A DNA stretch of 64,000 nt from Gammaproteobacteria bacterium (GTDB lineage: Bacteria; Pseudomonadota; Gammaproteobacteria; UBA6429; Thiohalophilaceae), in contig JAJRZT010000021.1 in NCBI GenBank assembly GCA_024275115.1, forward strand, positions 26,095 through 90,094. The letters run 5' to 3'. Below, one piece after another: positions 35,689 through 44,764 of the stretch; the stretch's first letter is position 1, and each line of letters begins with the position of its first letter. The translations under genes and the position numbers were made by a program. A model generated the notes under the pieces. It made no database searches. It was not told the DNA's origin and saw nothing but the letters and a program-made list of their open reading frames with translations.

Positions 35689-36882
35689 TTAATCCTGCCT
35701 TCCGATTAACAAGCTGCAATTACTGCCACCAAAACCAAATGAGTTTGAAATAAAATTGCTTACTTCTCTATTATTTTTCTTTGTTATAATATTAGCTTGT
35801 GTTGCAGGGTCAAGCTCGGTTGTATTTAAATTTACCGGGGTAAAATTATTTTCAATCGCCATGCAACCAAACACCACCTCGGTAATACCGGCTGCGCCGA
35901 GTGTGTGGCCGGTCCAGCCTTTGGTTGAACTTGCCGGTGTTGCTGAACCAAAGACAGTCATCACTGCTTTGTCTTCTGCATTGTCATTGGACTGGGTTGC
36001 CGTGCCATGTAAATTAATATAATCCACTTTATCCGCTGGCATAGCCGCTGAATCCAGTGCAGCCTGCATCGCCTGCGCGGCACCTCGCCCTTGAGGGTGC
36101 GGCGTTGACATATGGTAGGCATCGCTACTTTCACCATAACCAAGCAAACAAAGCTCATCTTCATTGTTTTTTTCTGACCGTTCCAACAAGGCAAAACCCG
36201 CGCCTTCGCCAATATTAATACCTAAGCGATCTTTGCCCCAGGGGGTGCATTTTTCTTCTGAAATAAGTTGCAAGCTATTAAAACCATATAATGTCGTTAA
36301 ACATAAACTATCAACCCCACCGACAATGGCGGCATCACAAAACCCCGACTGTATATAGCGGTAGGCACTGGCAAAAACTTTGGCACTGGATGAGCAGGCG
36401 GTTGAAACCACATGCGCAACACCGTTTAATTCAAAATAGTTTTGCACAAAATCTGCCAGGGAAAAAACATTGTGTGTTTTAGAATAAATATATTCTTTGG
36501 GTAGATTATTATCCGCATCGAGTTGTGTATATGCCCACTCTGTTTGCTGGGTACCCGATGTGCTGGTTCCTAAAAAAACGGCAATACGATCTGCACCGTA
36601 TTTTTCACGTGCAGATAATACTGCCACACTAAAATTATCCTGTTGCAGAGCAAGATAGGCCAGCCGATTATTTCTGCAATCAAACTCAGATAAAGCACCA
36701 GGCAAACGCGTTTGTTCTATTCCCGCAACCCGACCAATATACGTTTTTAAATTACAACCCTCAAAATTATTCTGGATTAACCCTGACTGCTGTTGTTGTA
36801 ATGCTTGCAAGGATGCCTTGTTTCCTGCACCCAGTGCATTGGTTACGGTATAACTCGTTAATTTTAAGGGTTTAATAGGCAT
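35689..36882 (-). CDS. Beta-ketoacyl-ACP synthase (aryl-polyene ketosynthase)
   Basis: A 397-residue condensing enzyme: nucleophilic Cys163 in VVSTACSSSAKVF, first catalytic His in NLHGTATQSND and second in GWTGHTLGAAG. It extends the aryl starter with malonyl units on the ACP. Only one catalytic ketosynthase is found in this cluster, where characterised aryl-polyene clusters often have two (ApeO and ApeR), so it may do all condensations with the chain-length factor or be helped by housekeeping FabF/FabB. Confidence 0.93.
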   Translation of the reverse strand: MPIKPLKLTSYTVTNALGAGNKASLQALQQQQSGLIQNNFEGCNLKTYIGRVAGIEQTRLPGALSEFDCRNNRLAYLALQQDNFSVAVLSAREKYGADRIAVFLGTSTSGTQQTEWAYTQLDADNNLPKEYIYSKTHNVFSLADFVQNYFELNGVAHVVSTACSSSAKVFASAYRYIQSGFCDAAIVGGVDSLCLTTLYGFNSLQLISEEKCTPWGKDRLGINIGEGAGFALLERSEKNNEDELCLLGYGESSDAYHMSTPHPQGRGAAQAMQAALDSAAMPADKVDYINLHGTATQSNDNAEDKAVMTVFGSATPASSTKGWTGHTLGAAGITEVVFGCMAIENNFTPVNLNTTELDPATQANIITKKNNREVSNFISNSFGFGGSNCSLLIGRQD

Positions 36883-36906
36883 TTTAACTCTATATTTAAA
36901 ATCGAT

Positions 36907-39282
36907 TTAATGCTGGCGTAAATCGGCATGACTGAACAATATGGCAAAAATAAAACTCAGGCTCACACCTAAAAAAACCGTTAAACCAATCGCACTTAAA
37001 ACTGGAACACTTGAACCTGCTAGCATACCAAAAACCAGCGCGGTTGACCCGAAACAAACTAAAATTCCATAAACTGTTTTTTCACGCTCAGCCTGACCGC
37101 CATTTTGGCGGGTAAAAAATAAACTGTAATCCAGCCCCAAACCCAGCACCAGTAATAGCGAAACCAGATGAAATAACGATAATGCCTGGCCAAGCATATT
37201 TAATAGCAAGATGTCGAAGGCGAGCGCCATTGCCACAATAAAGCTTACCTGCATTAAACGTCGAGAGTCTTTTAAGCTAAGCAGTAATGCAATAAAAATA
37301 ACCACAAGGCCAACTCCAATAAGACTAATCGCCTCATTTCTAAATTCATCAATAATGGATTGAGAAGCCGCTTTAATATTCAAAAAAGATAAATCTGAAT
37401 GATTGAGTTGCTGGATAGTTTGCTCTAACACCACACGGTCTTTTACACCAACAAAGCGAATAATACCCAACCACGTCTGGTTAGACTTAAACAACATCGG
37501 TGAAAGTTGCTTAGCCAGTAATGTGCCTTCTAATTGCACTAGCGTCAAGGGAGCCAGTTCCCGACTGCCATCCACATCGCTCAAAAAGCCTGTAAAGCTA
37601 TTTTCCCTAAAAGGACTATCTTGTGTCGCAGCAGAAACAATAGCTTGTAGTTTCTCTTTTTTCGGTAAATTCTTTTGTCGTGACACTTGAGTTTCGATAC
37701 TGGGTAAGATTTGATACGGTGTACGGAAGCCTGAAATAATGTTGCGCTCAACAAGGCTAGTTAAAAAAACCTCGAGCTTTTCTGTTTTACGAATAACCTC
37801 ATTGCTATTGGTTCCGCTCACGATGGCAATATTTGCTAAATCATCTGTATTTAATTGCTGCCGAAGTTGTGTGTCAATTTTTAATTGCTCGGCAGAAACA
37901 GGGCTAAGCTTAGCCAGATCGCTCTCCCATTTAATCGGGAAAATTAAAAATAAAACACTCACTCCCACAAGGCTAATCATCACAGTATTAAATTTAAACG
38001 GCATACCATACTGGCTTAATTTTTTTACCCAACCTGGTACGCTTACAACTGCTTTATTTTGCTTAAACTGCAATAAAGTCGGTAATACAAACCGGGTAAT
38101 AAAGGCTGCCGTTAATAAGCCACTAATGGCGAATACACCCAGCTGCGCCAGACCACTAAAATTTGTTTGTGTTAGCGCAAGAAAACCCAGACAGGTTGTT
38201 AATACACCCAAGCGTAATGTTGGCCAGATATTCTTAATGCTTTTTCGAATATTGTCGCTATTCGTTAAGTGACTAAAAATATGCACCGGATAATCCAGCG
38301 CCACACCAATGAGAGTTAAACCAAAGGCCAGGGTAATCCCATGCACACTGTTAAAGATAAGCTGAGTTGCCACAATACCACTTAAAATAGCAGCAAACAA
38401 AGGTAGCCCCGCAAGAAAAACATACCAGATTGATCGAAAGGCCCAGAAGATTAATAACAAAACCGCCACACTGGCAATAACACTGATGCGTTTAGAATCT
38501 GATTTTATTTTTTCACGCGCTTGTACTGCAAAAACACCCATCCCTGATATTAAAATATCTAAATCATTCGAACGGATTGTATTAAAGCTCTGGTTAATTT
38601 TATTAATAGCCCACTGCTGCTTGTTGATATCCGCACCGTCTATATCAACGCCAGCGACCAGCAAAGCCGACTTGCCATCCGCTGCTGCCCAGACTCCCTG
38701 TTTCCTGGCAGGCTGTTTCCCCTCCTGCCACTGTTTTAGAATAAAACGAACTTCGGCTGTCGGATCATATCGAAATGTTTTTTTAACAATACCCGCTAAC
38801 GGTGAACGCAACTCCTGATAACGGTGTTTTAACGCTTGAGAAAACTCTTTTTGGCTGAATACGGTAGCGCTATCATTATTTGCACTTAATAAATACCGGT
38901 ATTTTTTTAGCAACCTGCGGTCTTTTAATGGCAATAATCCCTTACCATTATTAACGAAAGTAAATTCTTTATCTGATAATAACTTCTTACGTAACTGGAT
39001 ACTGGCCTTTGCTCGCTGAGTCGCCGTGCCGCCACGGATTGAAACCAAAAACAAACCACTGTTTGATTCATTAATCGTATTTAATATACTAAGTGGATCA
39101 ACAATAGGTGCGACTGATTCAGATTTAGCATTATCCGTACTCTCGGGCAAAAACTGCTGCATATCTGAACTGATAGTGGTTTTATAAACGACAAACCAAA
39201 TGGCAAAAATAAAAAAAACCAAACTGGCGCCCGCCGTAAATAAAAATCCCAACCGTGAATACTTATCATTTGAATTTAACAC
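36907..39282 (-). CDS. MMPL/RND-family exporter (ApeM-like)
   Basis: A 791-residue inner-membrane transporter with two repeats, each of one N-terminal helix, a periplasmic loop (about 35-260 and 425-640) and a cluster of helices. The proton-relay motif GxxxDY appears twice: GVALDY (326-331) and GLGLDY (714-719). In aryl-polyene and xanthomonadin clusters this protein moves the lipid-linked pigment across the inner membrane and the adjacent LolA-like protein is thought to carry it on. Gene order LolA-like/MMPL/ketosynthase matches such clusters. Confidence 0.9.
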   Translation of the reverse strand: MLNSNDKYSRLGFLFTAGASLVFFIFAIWFVVYKTTISSDMQQFLPESTDNAKSESVAPIVDPLSILNTINESNSGLFLVSIRGGTATQRAKASIQLRKKLLSDKEFTFVNNGKGLLPLKDRRLLKKYRYLLSANNDSATVFSQKEFSQALKHRYQELRSPLAGIVKKTFRYDPTAEVRFILKQWQEGKQPARKQGVWAAADGKSALLVAGVDIDGADINKQQWAINKINQSFNTIRSNDLDILISGMGVFAVQAREKIKSDSKRISVIASVAVLLLIFWAFRSIWYVFLAGLPLFAAILSGIVATQLIFNSVHGITLAFGLTLIGVALDYPVHIFSHLTNSDNIRKSIKNIWPTLRLGVLTTCLGFLALTQTNFSGLAQLGVFAISGLLTAAFITRFVLPTLLQFKQNKAVVSVPGWVKKLSQYGMPFKFNTVMISLVGVSVLFLIFPIKWESDLAKLSPVSAEQLKIDTQLRQQLNTDDLANIAIVSGTNSNEVIRKTEKLEVFLTSLVERNIISGFRTPYQILPSIETQVSRQKNLPKKEKLQAIVSAATQDSPFRENSFTGFLSDVDGSRELAPLTLVQLEGTLLAKQLSPMLFKSNQTWLGIIRFVGVKDRVVLEQTIQQLNHSDLSFLNIKAASQSIIDEFRNEAISLIGVGLVVIFIALLLSLKDSRRLMQVSFIVAMALAFDILLLNMLGQALSLFHLVSLLLVLGLGLDYSLFFTRQNGGQAEREKTVYGILVCFGSTALVFGMLAGSSVPVLSAIGLTVFLGVSLSFIFAILFSHADLRQH

Positions 39283-39283
39283 C

Positions 39284-39883
39284 CTATTTTTTGCTTGCCG
39301 GTTTTTTTATAGTCAGTACACCTCGGTCGCCCCCGGATTCCAGTGTGCTGACTTTATTTACTGTACCGCCGATTCCATTAATAATAATAGTATCAATATA
39401 TTCAAGTGCTTCTTCATCGGTGGGTGTTAGTTTAATTGTCCAACCTGACTGAGCACCGTTGCTAAACTTAACATCATAATACTGTTCAAGTTTTCTTAAA
39501 TCGCCAGATAACACACCACGATAGGCTTCCACAAATATTTCAATCAGCGGATAGTTGGAAAGGAGTAAGGCATGTTCTTCTCCATCTGCTTGTTTAATGG
39601 TTAACGAGTCGCCGTTTACTTTAAAATATTCAGCGTTAGGATAAATTGTTTTTTTTATTAAAATATCAGGCGCAATATATTCAAGCTGCCCAGTCAATTT
39701 TATTTTATCGTTCAACAAACTGTAGGTTTTTATTTCTATAAATTCTGCGGATATTTTTTTGATGGCGGAAAGCTTATTTAAAACAAAGTTTAAACCCTTA
39801 TTGTCGGCAACAACCACACTGGAAAACAGAACACCCAATGTTATCCATAACAGTGTTCTGACTATATTATTTATTTTCATCAT
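39284..39883 (-). CDS. LolA-like periplasmic carrier (ApeL-like)
   Basis: About 199 residues: signal peptide (IVRTLLWITLGVLFSSVVVA) and a LolA-type fold (LNKLSAIKKISAEFIEIKT, LEYIAPDILIKKTIYP, VNGDSLTIKQADG). Lies 1 base before the exporter gene and overlaps the acyltransferase 3' end. The frame opens at ATG 39895; the ATGs at 39883 and 39880 place the signal peptide nearer the N-terminus and follow TCTGGA, so 39883 is used here. The likely role is transport of the acylated pigment to the outer membrane. Confidence 0.85.
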   Translation of the reverse strand: MMKINNIVRTLLWITLGVLFSSVVVADNKGLNFVLNKLSAIKKISAEFIEIKTYSLLNDKIKLTGQLEYIAPDILIKKTIYPNAEYFKVNGDSLTIKQADGEEHALLLSNYPLIEIFVEAYRGVLSGDLRKLEQYYDVKFSNGAQSGWTIKLTPTDEEALEYIDTIIINGIGGTVNKVSTLESGGDRGVLTIKKPASKK

Positions 39884-40796
39884 TCCAGAAGTCATAAAAA
39901 TTAAACCAGTTATACGGCGACTTTATAATATAATGCTCCAGTCGGGAAACATATTTTTGTGTCCAATGTTGTATTTCTCGATCTCTTTTTTTGCGTTCAA
40001 TATTCAGGCCATCTGATATTAATTCAAAATGAAGATCATAGTTGTTACCACCCTGATATAAGCCACAAAATAGTACAACCGGTACTTTTAAAATTGACGC
40101 CATCAACATCGGGCCTGCCGGAAAGTCTACCTTGTCGCCTAACAGCGTGCATTCTGTTTTTCGTTCCCCTTCGGTTACTCTATCGCCCAGCATACCAACA
40201 AAATAGCCCTCCTCAATCGCCTGCTGCATTTGTAAAAGTGCATCGTTGTCGGCAAGATTAATTACGGTATCTGCTACATCTGGATTCATCTCATCAAAAA
40301 TTCGGGTAATCATTTGATTATGCTCGCGATACATAAGTACCTTTAAGCGCACATGGCTATCCTTAACGGCCAGTGAACGCAAAACTTCAAAGCTACCGTG
40401 ATGCGAGCCTAACAAAATGCCGCCTTTCCCTTGAGCCGTATAATCGTCCAGAATTTTTCTTCCATTAATATTTAGCTTAAATTTATTATATTGACCGGTT
40501 AAAAAAAACACGCGATCTAAAGTTGTGGCTGAAAAATGGTGAATATGCTTTGTAACGGTAACAAAAGAAATTTTCGCCCCATCCGTTGCATTGTTAATGC
40601 GTCTAAAATAATTTTTAGATGAACGAACAACCTTTGGTGAGGTAAGAAAAAAATAGGCTGTAATAGGGTATAAAATAATTCTGGCGGTAGGGCGGCCAAT
40701 ATTTAGAGCAATCCAGCAAATTAACTTGATTGTGAAGGAGTTGCTTCTCTCTGTACTTTCTTTCCAGTTCGTGCTTTTTCCGGTGACATTACTCAT
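39867..40796 (-). CDS. LpxL/HtrB-family acyltransferase
   Basis: A 309-residue membrane-associated acyltransferase with an N-terminal membrane segment and the family motifs GGILLGSHHGSFEVLRS (HxxxxD/E-type catalytic site), VTEGERKTECTLLGDKVDFP and PVVLFCGLY. It probably attaches the polyene or a fatty acid to a glycerolipid-like anchor in the pigment pathway, as acyltransferases in aryl-polyene clusters do. The frame extends to a TTG at 40829 inside the upstream gene; the ATG at 40796 is preferred. Overlaps the LolA-like gene by 17 bases. Confidence 0.85.
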   Translation of the reverse strand: MSNVTGKSTNWKESTERSNSFTIKLICWIALNIGRPTARIILYPITAYFFLTSPKVVRSSKNYFRRINNATDGAKISFVTVTKHIHHFSATTLDRVFFLTGQYNKFKLNINGRKILDDYTAQGKGGILLGSHHGSFEVLRSLAVKDSHVRLKVLMYREHNQMITRIFDEMNPDVADTVINLADNDALLQMQQAIEEGYFVGMLGDRVTEGERKTECTLLGDKVDFPAGPMLMASILKVPVVLFCGLYQGGNNYDLHFELISDGLNIERKKRDREIQHWTQKYVSRLEHYIIKSPYNWFNFYDFWNDENK

Positions 40797-40803
40797 AATA
40801 ATT

Positions 40804-41133
40804 TCACTCAGAACCAACCGTTTTTTCAAGCTTTATTTCACCTTGCGCCACTAGCTCACTCTTATTATAGATTAAAAATTTTATTTTTGAGCGCCCAGAA
40901 CTTGTAAAAACCTTATCACCAAGCTTTACGGTTACGTCCTGTTCTGCATGTAAAGGCTGCAAGAATTTTACACTGCTAAATCCTGTTATTCTAAATACGC
41001 TGTCCTGTTGTAAAATAATACTAGCGACTTCATCAAGAATAATAACACCCGGTACAATCGGATTGCCGGGGAAATGCCCCGCAAGGCAAGGGTGATCTTT
41101 TTTTATCTGAAATGATGTATGTGTGGTTTGCAT
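40804..41133 (-). CDS. Hot-dog-fold dehydratase (ApeI-like)
   Basis: A 109-residue FabA/FabZ-like single hot-dog domain with the active-site segment HPCLAGHFPGNPIVPGVIIL (catalytic His in GHFPG) and VKFLQPLHAEQDV. It would work with the second dehydratase (34398-34871) on aryl-polyene intermediates; in characterised systems ApeI and ApeP form a heterodimer. It sits between the ligase and the acyltransferase, as ApeI genes do. Short but complete for this group. Confidence 0.85.
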   Translation of the reverse strand: MQTTHTSFQIKKDHPCLAGHFPGNPIVPGVIILDEVASIILQQDSVFRITGFSSVKFLQPLHAEQDVTVKLGDKVFTSSGRSKIKFLIYNKSELVAQGEIKLEKTVGSE

Positions 41134-41153
41134 TGTCTGATTTATATCTACAC

Positions 41154-42497
41154 TTATTTAGATTTACATTGACACGATAATTTAATAAGTGCCTGCCGGG
41201 TTAGTTTCCCGGTTTTATTATAAGGTAAACTTTTAACCTTATATATTGGGCGAGGAATAAAAACACGGTCGACCTTCTGTGCTAGCTCCGCTACAATTTG
41301 TTTACTGGTTAATTTTTCAGTTACCACAAATGCGGTTAACCGTGATACGTCATTACTATCATCCGGCAAATACACCACGGCGTCATCCACACCTTCAATC
41401 GATTCGAGCTTGATCTTTAAATCGGACAAAGAACCGCGTTTACCAGCCATATTTACCATGTCTTCATCCCGGCCTAATAACTTAAAGTGATGTTCATCTT
41501 CAACCTTAACAACATCATTTAAGGCAATGTCTTTGTCCATATAAGGCGCATCTATGTACGCTTTATTGCCAGCCGGATAAATACGTATTCCTTTATATAG
41601 CTCCCAGGTTTGTTCTTTTAAGGTTTCGCGTGAGGCCATTGATCCCACTTCTGTACAACCAAATATTTCCTTAACTGTTGCTTTCATTTTATCTGCCACC
41701 TGCATCGCCACTTCACTGCGCAAGGGCGCTGTTGCCGATATAATAAGCTCAATATTTTTCCACTGTATATTACTGGTCGAGGCACAGGCTCGCAAATGTA
41801 CTGGTGTTGTTATTAGAATAACAGCCTGCGGTGCAGACTCAATCGCTTGACGAATATCTTCAGGGTAAAAAGGTCGACCAGCATAAACAGGACAGGTATT
41901 TTGCAAACTGTAAAGAATGGATGTTTCAAGGCCATACATATGTTGCGGCGGTACGGTTGAAACAATGTAAGCCCGATTCTTATCCAGCCCAAACCGAACC
42001 GCTGCCATCTGAGCTCCCATTACCAGTGCTTTCCATGTTTTGCTGTTACCCTGAGGCTTACCCGTGCTGCCCGAGGTAAAGGCAATCGCGGCTACTTGCT
42101 CACCATCAATAGCAGGGGTTTTAATGGTGTTATTTGGCTCCGTTGATTTAGTTTCTTTTTTTAACAGTTTTCGTATATCTAACTGCTCTAACTCTAGTGC
42201 CCCTGATTTTTCTTCAGTAATGCAATAGCTATCAGTATAATCTTCTACTACGGCATAGAGTGTTTCGAACACCCTGTTTTGCGGCAACAAATTTGTCTGT
42301 CCTTTTACGATAACCGCAGCAAAAGTCACCATAAAATAATAGCGGTCTTCACATAAATTTATTGCATATTTGTTGTTGGGTAAATGCGCTGCCACATACA
42401 TCACGTCCGCCAGAAATTGCGCATGTGTTATCTTAAGCTGCTCGTTCCAGGCAACCAGCGAATCGTTATCTGCATGCTGTGTAAGGTTTAATTTCAT
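41154..42497 (-). CDS. Acyl-activating AMP-forming ligase (ApeH-like)
   Basis: A 447-residue ANL-superfamily adenylate-forming enzyme with the P-loop IAFTSGSTGKPQGNSKTW, the A5-type EIFGCTEVGSMASRE, the hinge LLGRDEDMVNMAGKRG and the C-terminal catalytic Lys in YNKTGKLTRQAL. In aryl-polyene clusters this enzyme activates hydroxybenzoate and loads it onto the ACP. The chorismatase across the divergent region would provide that substrate. Its start overlaps the stop of the COG4648 gene by 1 base. Confidence 0.9.
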   Translation of the reverse strand: MKLNLTQHADNDSLVAWNEQLKITHAQFLADVMYVAAHLPNNKYAINLCEDRYYFMVTFAAVIVKGQTNLLPQNRVFETLYAVVEDYTDSYCITEEKSGALELEQLDIRKLLKKETKSTEPNNTIKTPAIDGEQVAAIAFTSGSTGKPQGNSKTWKALVMGAQMAAVRFGLDKNRAYIVSTVPPQHMYGLETSILYSLQNTCPVYAGRPFYPEDIRQAIESAPQAVILITTPVHLRACASTSNIQWKNIELIISATAPLRSEVAMQVADKMKATVKEIFGCTEVGSMASRETLKEQTWELYKGIRIYPAGNKAYIDAPYMDKDIALNDVVKVEDEHHFKLLGRDEDMVNMAGKRGSLSDLKIKLESIEGVDDAVVYLPDDSNDVSRLTAFVVTEKLTSKQIVAELAQKVDRVFIPRPIYKVKSLPYNKTGKLTRQALIKLSCQCKSK

Positions 42498-43117
42498 TAG
42501 CGGCTGCGCTGTACATTTATTAACTGTTTAATAAAACTAATAAAACCCGGATGCTCTAAATTTTGTAATACCATTCTACGTAACAGGTATTCGAACATCA
42601 CAAAGAGCACCACTAAAATATAGTTTAAAAAATTAGTAATGTAAGACCATGTTTCCATATCATAAAAAAAGGCAACCAGCATTGATTCTATAGAAAGAAA
42701 AAGAAAAAATAATACCCACATGTAGGTTACAAAGCGGGTGTATTTTTTTTCTTTTTCAACCAACGGGGTGGTTCTTATTTTTTGTGCAATGCTTGTAATA
42801 AAAGCCGTTTGCCCACTCATCAAGGTTTTACCAAACACATAAGCCAACGCCAGAGGAATAAGCACCGGCGGTAAAAAGACAACAAGCTGTGTTTTATAAA
42901 TTAAAACCGCACCAATAAGCAGGCTTAATAATAGCAACCCTATTGCCAGCCATTTATAGTTCTGTAAAAAATTTTGCAGCGCTATCATCAGCAACAGTGC
43001 AATGACATAAACACCCGCAAACAGGTATTGCTCGGTTACAACCAGATAATGCACTAAAAATGGATAGCTGATGCTGGCCAGTAAAACCAGCAACTTCCAG
43101 TATTGTTTCTTTAACAC
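42497..43117 (-). CDS. COG4648-family membrane protein (ApeG-like)
   Basis: A 206-residue protein with about six transmembrane helices and few polar loops (for example LKLLVLLASISYPFLV, WLAIGLLLLSLLIGAVLI, WVLFFLFLSIESMLVAFF). Proteins of this type occur next to the ACP and ligase in most aryl-polyene clusters; their biochemical role has not been settled. It follows the ACP gene by 43 bases. Confidence 0.75.
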   Translation of the reverse strand: MLKKQYWKLLVLLASISYPFLVHYLVVTEQYLFAGVYVIALLLMIALQNFLQNYKWLAIGLLLLSLLIGAVLIYKTQLVVFLPPVLIPLALAYVFGKTLMSGQTAFITSIAQKIRTTPLVEKEKKYTRFVTYMWVLFFLFLSIESMLVAFFYDMETWSYITNFLNYILVVLFVMFEYLLRRMVLQNLEHPGFISFIKQLINVQRSR

Positions 43118-43160
43118 GATGTTTAGTCTATTAAAGTTGGGAGTAACAAAATATATCTTT

Positions 43161-43433
43161 CTACTGCTTGTTTTTTTCGATATGTTCGCTTAACTGACGC
43201 AAAGTTGAAAAAATAGTGGCATTGTCGGGGTCGTCAGAACGTAACTGAAACCCATACTTCTGGGAAATGGCCATGGCTATTTCCAGTGCATCGATAGAGT
43301 CCAGCCCCAACCCTTCACGAAACAAAGGCGCTTCCGGTCCAATTTCAGCAGCACTGATATCTTCCAGATTAAGCGCCTCTACAATTAATGCTGCAACCTC
43401 TAATTCTCTCTCACTGTGCTGACTACCTGACAT
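43161..43433 (-). CDS. Acyl carrier protein of the aryl-polyene cluster
   Basis: A 90-residue ACP with the phosphopantetheine attachment Ser46 in GLGLDSIDALEIAM. It would carry starter and growing chain. The frame opens at TTG 43463, but ATG 43433 is favoured: GGGGGGAG lies directly upstream and the extended -10 box at 43475-43483 would leave a normal 34-base leader (only about 4 bases for the TTG). Many aryl-polyene clusters have two ACPs; only this one is seen here. First gene of the operon. Confidence 0.9.
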   Translation of the reverse strand: MSGSQHSERELEVAALIVEALNLEDISAAEIGPEAPLFREGLGLDSIDALEIAMAISQKYGFQLRSDDPDNATIFSTLRQLSEHIEKNKQ

Positions 43434-43474
43434 ACTCCCCCCAAAACTGTCTGTACTTGCCAATAAAAGCCAAA

Positions 43475-43483
43475 ATTATAGCA
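43475..43483 (-). promoter_or_regulatory. Extended -10 promoter of the aryl-polyene operon
   Basis: On the minus strand TGCTATAAT, a perfect -10 hexamer with the extended TGn element. The nearest -35-like sequence (TTGTCA) is 20 bases upstream, too far to be ideal, which fits an extended -10 promoter that needs no good -35. Predicted start is about 43467. It lies in the roughly 240-base divergent region shared with the chorismatase gene. Confidence 0.5.
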
Positions 43484-43673
43484 GAAACACCCTGATAAGT
43501 TGACAAAATGCGCCTAACGGGTGTTGATTACGCTACACAGCCACTGATAACTCTATTAAAATCATGTTGTTAACATATATCCTGCGCTTATTTTCAAGTC
43601 AATCTCCTGTTTATGCCCATTTTGCGATAAAATGGCATCATCCACTCTTAAAAATACTGGAAGAATGCACAAA

Positions 43674-44705
43674 ATGTCTGTGGCTCATATCACTCCACCT
43701 ACTCCACTCTTTTCGCCCGGCAATGCCCCGTTTAGCATTGCTTTTGCTCAGGCTGAACAAATTCAGGCACTCGACAAAGAAAAAATTATCACCACTATTC
43801 ATTTTAACGCATTGGAACAACCGGCACCCGAAGATCCGGAAGCCTTTAATATCGTACTACCGTCATTATCAGCTCCCAATTATTCTGAAGTCTGGATTGC
43901 ACGCGACAAGCTTGTTTCAGGCCAGCATGGTGATATTAAATTTAGAAAAAACAATGAGATTTTATTTGGCAAAATTTGTCTTGACGAGTCTCAGTTTGAC
44001 TCACTGGAAGATTGCAGCAAACATGCTTATTCGTCAGTGCTAAATTTTATAAATAAAAAAGAGTTTCCACATTTAGTTCGCATCTGGAATTATTTTCCTG
44101 AAATTAATGGCAGCCTCGATTCTGTTGAACGTTATCAGTCTTTTTGCATTGGCCGCTACAGCGCCTACCAGAATGTAACAGAGTTTGAGCGCACCTTGCC
44201 TGCAGCAACGGCCATTGGCTCTTATGGCAAAGGCTTTATTATCTATTTTATTGCAACAACAAAAGCCGGCGTACAGGTTGAAAACCCCCGGCAGATCAGT
44301 GCCTACCACTACCCGGAAAAGTACAGTCCTAAAAGCCCTTCTTTTGCACGGGCAACACTCAAGCACTGGCCCTCAGTAACGCATTTCTTTATTTCTGGAA
44401 CTGCCAGTATTGTTGGCCACGAAACGCTGCATGAAGAAAATGTTTTAATACAACTGGAAGAAACGCTCAATAATATTGACGCACTGGTTACAACCGTTCG
44501 TGACACCCACCAGCAACCTATTCATGACATTACCAACCTGTCATTAATGAAAGTTTATATCCGCCACCCTGAACATTATAAAATAATACGGGAAGCCTTA
44601 TCACAGCGAATGGGCAAGAATGTTTCGATTATTTATTTACAAGGGGATATTTGCCGGGAAAAACTATTGCTGGAAATTGAAGCTTTTGCTGAATTTCCGC
44701 ATTAA
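43674..44705 (+). CDS. Chorismatase of the XanB2/FkbO/Hyg5 family
   Basis: A 343-residue protein of the RidA-like chorismatase family, recognised by CIGRYSAYQNVTEFERTLPA followed by ATAIGSYGKGFIIYF and by FFISGTASIVGHETLHEENV with the following Gln/Glu-rich helix. FkbO, Hyg5 and XanB2 hydrolyse chorismate to dihydroxy or hydroxybenzoate products; XanB2 makes 3- and 4-hydroxybenzoate, the starter for xanthomonadin and for ubiquinone. Divergent from the aryl-polyene operon, it very likely supplies its starter. Starts at 43632 and 43665 are possible; 43674 is preferred because TGGAAGA sits eight bases upstream. Confidence 0.88.
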   Translation: MSVAHITPPTPLFSPGNAPFSIAFAQAEQIQALDKEKIITTIHFNALEQPAPEDPEAFNIVLPSLSAPNYSEVWIARDKLVSGQHGDIKFRKNNEILFGKICLDESQFDSLEDCSKHAYSSVLNFINKKEFPHLVRIWNYFPEINGSLDSVERYQSFCIGRYSAYQNVTEFERTLPAATAIGSYGKGFIIYFIATTKAGVQVENPRQISAYHYPEKYSPKSPSFARATLKHWPSVTHFFISGTASIVGHETLHEENVLIQLEETLNNIDALVTTVRDTHQQPIHDITNLSLMKVYIRHPEHYKIIREALSQRMGKNVSIIYLQGDICREKLLLEIEAFAEFPH

Positions 44706-44764
44706 CCTGTTTAATTAACTCAGCTCCCTCCATATAAGGAAACAGTGTGCATCGCTATCAGAGT

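Noticed and set aside
43564..44043. 159-residue ORF overlapping the chorismatase
   Set aside because: It is in another frame of a gene with strong family motifs; its composition is that of a shadow frame.
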